Shown here piece after piece: positions 61,745 through 64,000 of a stretch of DNA of 64,000 bases. The stretch is from Agrobacterium sp. RAC06 (lineage in GTDB: Bacteria; Pseudomonadota; Alphaproteobacteria; Rhizobiales; Rhizobiaceae): contig NZ_CP016500.1 of NCBI RefSeq assembly GCF_001713475.1, positions 186,001 through 250,000 of the forward strand, in the 5' to 3' direction. Numbering within the stretch: position 1 is the first letter of the stretch; every line of letters begins with the position of its first letter. A model generated the notes under the pieces. The model was given only the letters and a program-made list of their open reading frames with translations, was not told where the DNA came from and searched no databases. The position numbers and the translations under genes are program-made.

Positions 61745-61900
61745 TTACAGCCGACCAGTCGCCATCGTGCTGGCTGTTGCGATCTGATCCGCGTTGGCGT
61801 TGCCCCCCTCCAGGGCGCTCACCGCTGCACTGATAATTGCGAACCAGCACGCAATCGAGAAAGAGAGTGCCACCAGCCCTGTTCTCATCCTCAACGTCAT
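61745..61900 (-). CDS. Small secreted or membrane peptide (51 residues)
   Basis: A short frame: MTLRMRTGLVALSFSIACWF, then AIISAAVSALEGGNANADQI and a polar tail. The N-terminus has the make-up of a signal peptide or a membrane helix. AGAGG stands seven bases before the ATG at 61900. It lies 187 bases beyond and is read in the same direction as the transglutaminase-like gene. Function unknown. Confidence 0.5.
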   Translation of the reverse strand: MTLRMRTGLVALSFSIACWFAIISAAVSALEGGNANADQIATASTMATGRL

Positions 61901-62087
61901 TTTGAGACCTCTTGCTCGTTCGGGCAGCTAGCGCGCCAACGGACTACTACACTCAGTCGCTTTAGCCCTGGCCGTCTTTCTTCGAAAATGGCTGCGATCG
62001 ACTTCGGGCGCCTCTGGAGAACGCCCCAACAGCGGGGCGGCCGCTGTCTGTACAGCTGACCACCCGCCCCTATTGCTTCACTTGCGG

Positions 62088-62645
62088 TTAACGTGTCCAT
62101 TTCAGCGGGTTGCCGCTCGAAACGCTGACATATTGGTATCCAGTCGAGTGGCGCTTCACCACGTTCCGGCGAAGATTGTCGAGCACGAAGTCGCCTGCAG
62201 TGGTTTTTACGATGAGCACTGCGTGCCCTTCGCCCATGCGTGTGCGAACGACTGCAACACGGAGGGCGGACGCTGGGATACCGGCTCGGATCAGGCGCTG
62301 ACGCTTGGTCATTACGTAATCGTCACAATCGCCCTGCTTCACATTTACGGACCAGATATCGCGCTTTTCGCGTCGAGGCTTGATCTCGCGATTGACGGCC
62401 GCGTTGATGGAGCGGATGGTTTTCTCAATTTTCGGCGAATAGCTGACGACCTTTGCCTTCGAGGGCTTACAGTCTTGCGGGTTCTGCAAGCAAAAAAGTT
62501 GCATCTGAAGAGGGGCATTGGCGCGAGAGGCCTTTGCGTCCAACTGCCGCGCAAATCCGCCTATCTGTGAGGCATAGGACTGAGACGCAGTCGTAGCGCC
62601 TACTGCCAGTACCGCGGCGAGTATCATCACAGTCTTCTTGATCAT
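62088..62645 (-). CDS. Periplasmic transglutaminase-like cysteine peptidase (BTLCP, C93)
   Basis: A 185-residue protein with signal peptide (residues 1-25, ending QSYAS). The predicted catalytic triad of the BTLCP family is present: Cys in KQGDCDDYVMTKR, His in GEGHAVLIV and Asp in FVLDN. Related proteins (LapG) cleave surface adhesins in cyclic-di-GMP-controlled biofilm release, although BTLCP members in rhizobia usually lack defined substrates. A membrane diguanylate cyclase is encoded elsewhere in the window but not linked. Confidence 0.88.
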   Translation of the reverse strand: MIKKTVMILAAVLAVGATTASQSYASQIGGFARQLDAKASRANAPLQMQLFCLQNPQDCKPSKAKVVSYSPKIEKTIRSINAAVNREIKPRREKRDIWSVNVKQGDCDDYVMTKRQRLIRAGIPASALRVAVVRTRMGEGHAVLIVKTTAGDFVLDNLRRNVVKRHSTGYQYVSVSSGNPLKWTR

Positions 62646-62903
62646 CTCTAAAGTCCCTGTTCGGATTCGGTTCTTGTTCTTGTTCGTCCGGGCAGTCCGT
62701 CGATGGGATCAACTTACGAGATGAGTTCCTCAGGCCCCTTTAAGTGGAAAGATAAAATTCTAGCGATTGTCGCTTTTTCATTTTGCCTTGCTGCATTTTG
62801 CGCAGGTCAGATCAAATTGGGGTGTAACTTGGCATTGCGTATTCTGCACTTGCGAAGAGCGAAATGCTTTGGTATACGAAGTGTAAAGGTAAGGAGTGAT
62901 CAA

Positions 62904-63308
62904 ATGAAAAAGTCTCTGATTGGTGCAATGATTGTGGTGGCATCTCTAGCTGGAGGCGCAGGCGCGCAGACGGCCTTTGATGCCGAAATCGATGCCGTTG
63001 CTGCGGGTTGCGCGGCAGATTCTGCGGCGTGCGTGCCTTTGGTTGAGGCCCTGATAACCCGGGCTCGGGTTGCTGGTGCTCTGACGCCTGAATTCGTGAC
63101 GCGCATGACCGTTTCACTGTCAAATTTGACTGGGCCAACTGCGACGCCGGCTCTCCGTGCGTCTGTGGTTTCTGCCATTCAGACTGTTGCGGCTGCGTCT
63201 CCTGATCCGGTGCAGGCCCAGCAGGTGGCGCAGATCGCCCAGACGGTGGCGACTGGCGGTGGGATTGATACTGCTGCTATTGGTGGCGCTGGGGCAAGCG
63301 CGCTCTGA
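62904..63308 (+). CDS. Small secreted protein
   Basis: A 134-residue protein with a signal peptide (MKKSLIGAMIVVASLAGGAGAQ). The mature part has one Cys pair (GCAADSAACVPL) and an Ala/Val-rich helical body (VQAQQVAQIAQTVATGGG). AAGGAG lies seven bases before ATG 62904. The family is unknown to me. It precedes another exported or membrane gene by 100 bases, with which it may share a transcript. Confidence 0.75.
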   Translation: MKKSLIGAMIVVASLAGGAGAQTAFDAEIDAVAAGCAADSAACVPLVEALITRARVAGALTPEFVTRMTVSLSNLTGPTATPALRASVVSAIQTVAAASPDPVQAQQVAQIAQTVATGGGIDTAAIGGAGASAL

Positions 63309-63408
63309 GCGATCAGACGTTGTTCGTTATTGAGGAGGGTGTGGTATCGCGCCCTCCTTATTTGTGGTTGGGCGCATTATTTGTGCTGCGGACGGGTGGG
63401 TCGAGGCG

Positions 63409-64000
63409 GTGCGAACTTTAGGTCCGCTTTTGGTCGGTGTGGTTGCGTTGCTGCTTTCGTTCTATGCCTTGGCTCGAGAGCTCCCTGTGCTGGCTTATGG
63501 CGATCAGCGAAGCATAGACACGACCGTGGCGCTGGTGCAGGGTGATCTAGGGGGGGCTTTTTCCTTCTATGGCCAAAAGCGGCTGATGGCATCATGCGTG
63601 CAGGGTATGACAGGCGGATGGAGTGTTTTGGCTCCGTTGGAACAGCGCCGCACACTTGCGCGAAACTGCTTGGGCCACGCGTTGTCTTTCGCCGAGGCAA
63701 CTCCGGTGGAGGCGTTGACATGGGTGGTCGCATCGCGTGCTTCATTTCTGCTAGGTAATAGCGAGGAAATGAACCGCTATTTTCAGTATGCGTGGCACGC
63801 AGGACCGAACGAGCAATGGGTTGCAGGTCTGAGAGTTAACCTCGCTCAGGAAGCCATCGGAGTTCTTTCAGACTCAAATCAGCGCCGTCACGATTCGGAC
63901 CTCTCCGTTATGGTAATGAGCCGGAACGGCATATCTGCAATCGCCGCCAGGTACTGGTCAGATCAAGTTTTTCGGGATCGCATCACCAGAATCGTCGAAG
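63409..64000 (+). CDS. Membrane-anchored or secreted protein, 3' end beyond window
   Basis: An open frame without a stop runs to the window edge. It starts with GTG at 63409 (an in-frame GTG at 63364 is an alternative) and opens with a membrane helix, RTLGPLLVGVVALLLSFYAL. The visible 197 residues continue as a helical soluble domain (SCVQGMTGGWSVLAPLEQRR, ALTWVVASRASFLLGNSEEM, YFQYAWHAGPNEQWVAGLRV) reminiscent of a TPR-like periplasmic protein. Consistent coding content supports it. Family unknown. Confidence 0.65.
   Translation, partial: MRTLGPLLVGVVALLLSFYALARELPVLAYGDQRSIDTTVALVQGDLGGAFSFYGQKRLMASCVQGMTGGWSVLAPLEQRRTLARNCLGHALSFAEATPVEALTWVVASRASFLLGNSEEMNRYFQYAWHAGPNEQWVAGLRVNLAQEAIGVLSDSNQRRHDSDLSVMVMSRNGISAIAARYWSDQVFRDRITRIVE

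Overview
The window looks like an accessory replicon (large plasmid or chromid) of an alphaproteobacterium of the Rhizobiaceae, in the Rhizobium/Agrobacterium group. The strongest sign is a Ti-type conjugation block: traG-traD-traC on the minus strand, an oriT-like spacer, and traA-traF-traB on the plus strand. A DUF736 gene, a WGR-domain gene, a pRiA4b ORF-3-like gene, a PraR-like repressor and several IS elements typical of rhizobial plasmids support this. Coding DNA is GC-rich; several regulatory gaps are clearly AT-richer. No rRNA, tRNA, CRISPR array or repABC/trb genes were seen.

Layout. 1-5.3 kb: a sensor kinase (cut by the window edge) and OmpR-type regulator, divergent from an SH3-domain secreted protein, an EF-hand protein and a DevBCA/HlyD-type ABC exporter. 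5.6-6.2 kb: a lone tyrosine recombinase. 6.4-10.5 kb: a TetR repressor divergent from a five-gene operon (cupin, DUF4386-like membrane protein, MipA/OmpV porin-like protein, lipoprotein, alpha/beta hydrolase), with four matching operator palindromes at and between the two promoters. 11-13.8 kb: a LuxR-HTH/alpha-beta-hydrolase fusion divergent from an AraC regulator. 14-18.9 kb: a three-gene envelope operon with a 989-residue von Willebrand A protein built of repeated modules. 19.4-25.1 kb: a LacI regulator with its operator, a complete ABC importer and a calcineurin-like phosphodiesterase, flanked by decayed IS3 and IS5 transposases; the set suggests phosphodiester uptake and cleavage.

26.6-32.8 kb: a minus-strand cluster with a SARP/TPR regulator, a PAP2-type phosphatase/haloperoxidase-like protein, an unknown protein, a full vanadium-haloperoxidase-like protein and a membrane protein. 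This is the most unusual gene set in the window. 33.4-37.1 kb: a PraR-like repressor, a membrane diguanylate cyclase and an intact ISNCY-type insertion sequence. 37.2-49.7 kb: plasmid backbone genes and the tra block. The tra spacer carries a perfect 28-bp palindrome and an RSF1010/Ti-like nick region.

49.8-64 kb: small unknown proteins, including two paralogous pairs, interspersed with envelope and exopolysaccharide genes (uppP, galU, a large Sel1-repeat secreted protein, a transglutaminase-like cysteine protease) and an IS630 copy with frameshifts. Five genes or putative genes too short for routine ORF calling were read directly from the sequence: 25863-25940, 37825-37998, 51079-51177, 54422-54592 and 61745-61900.
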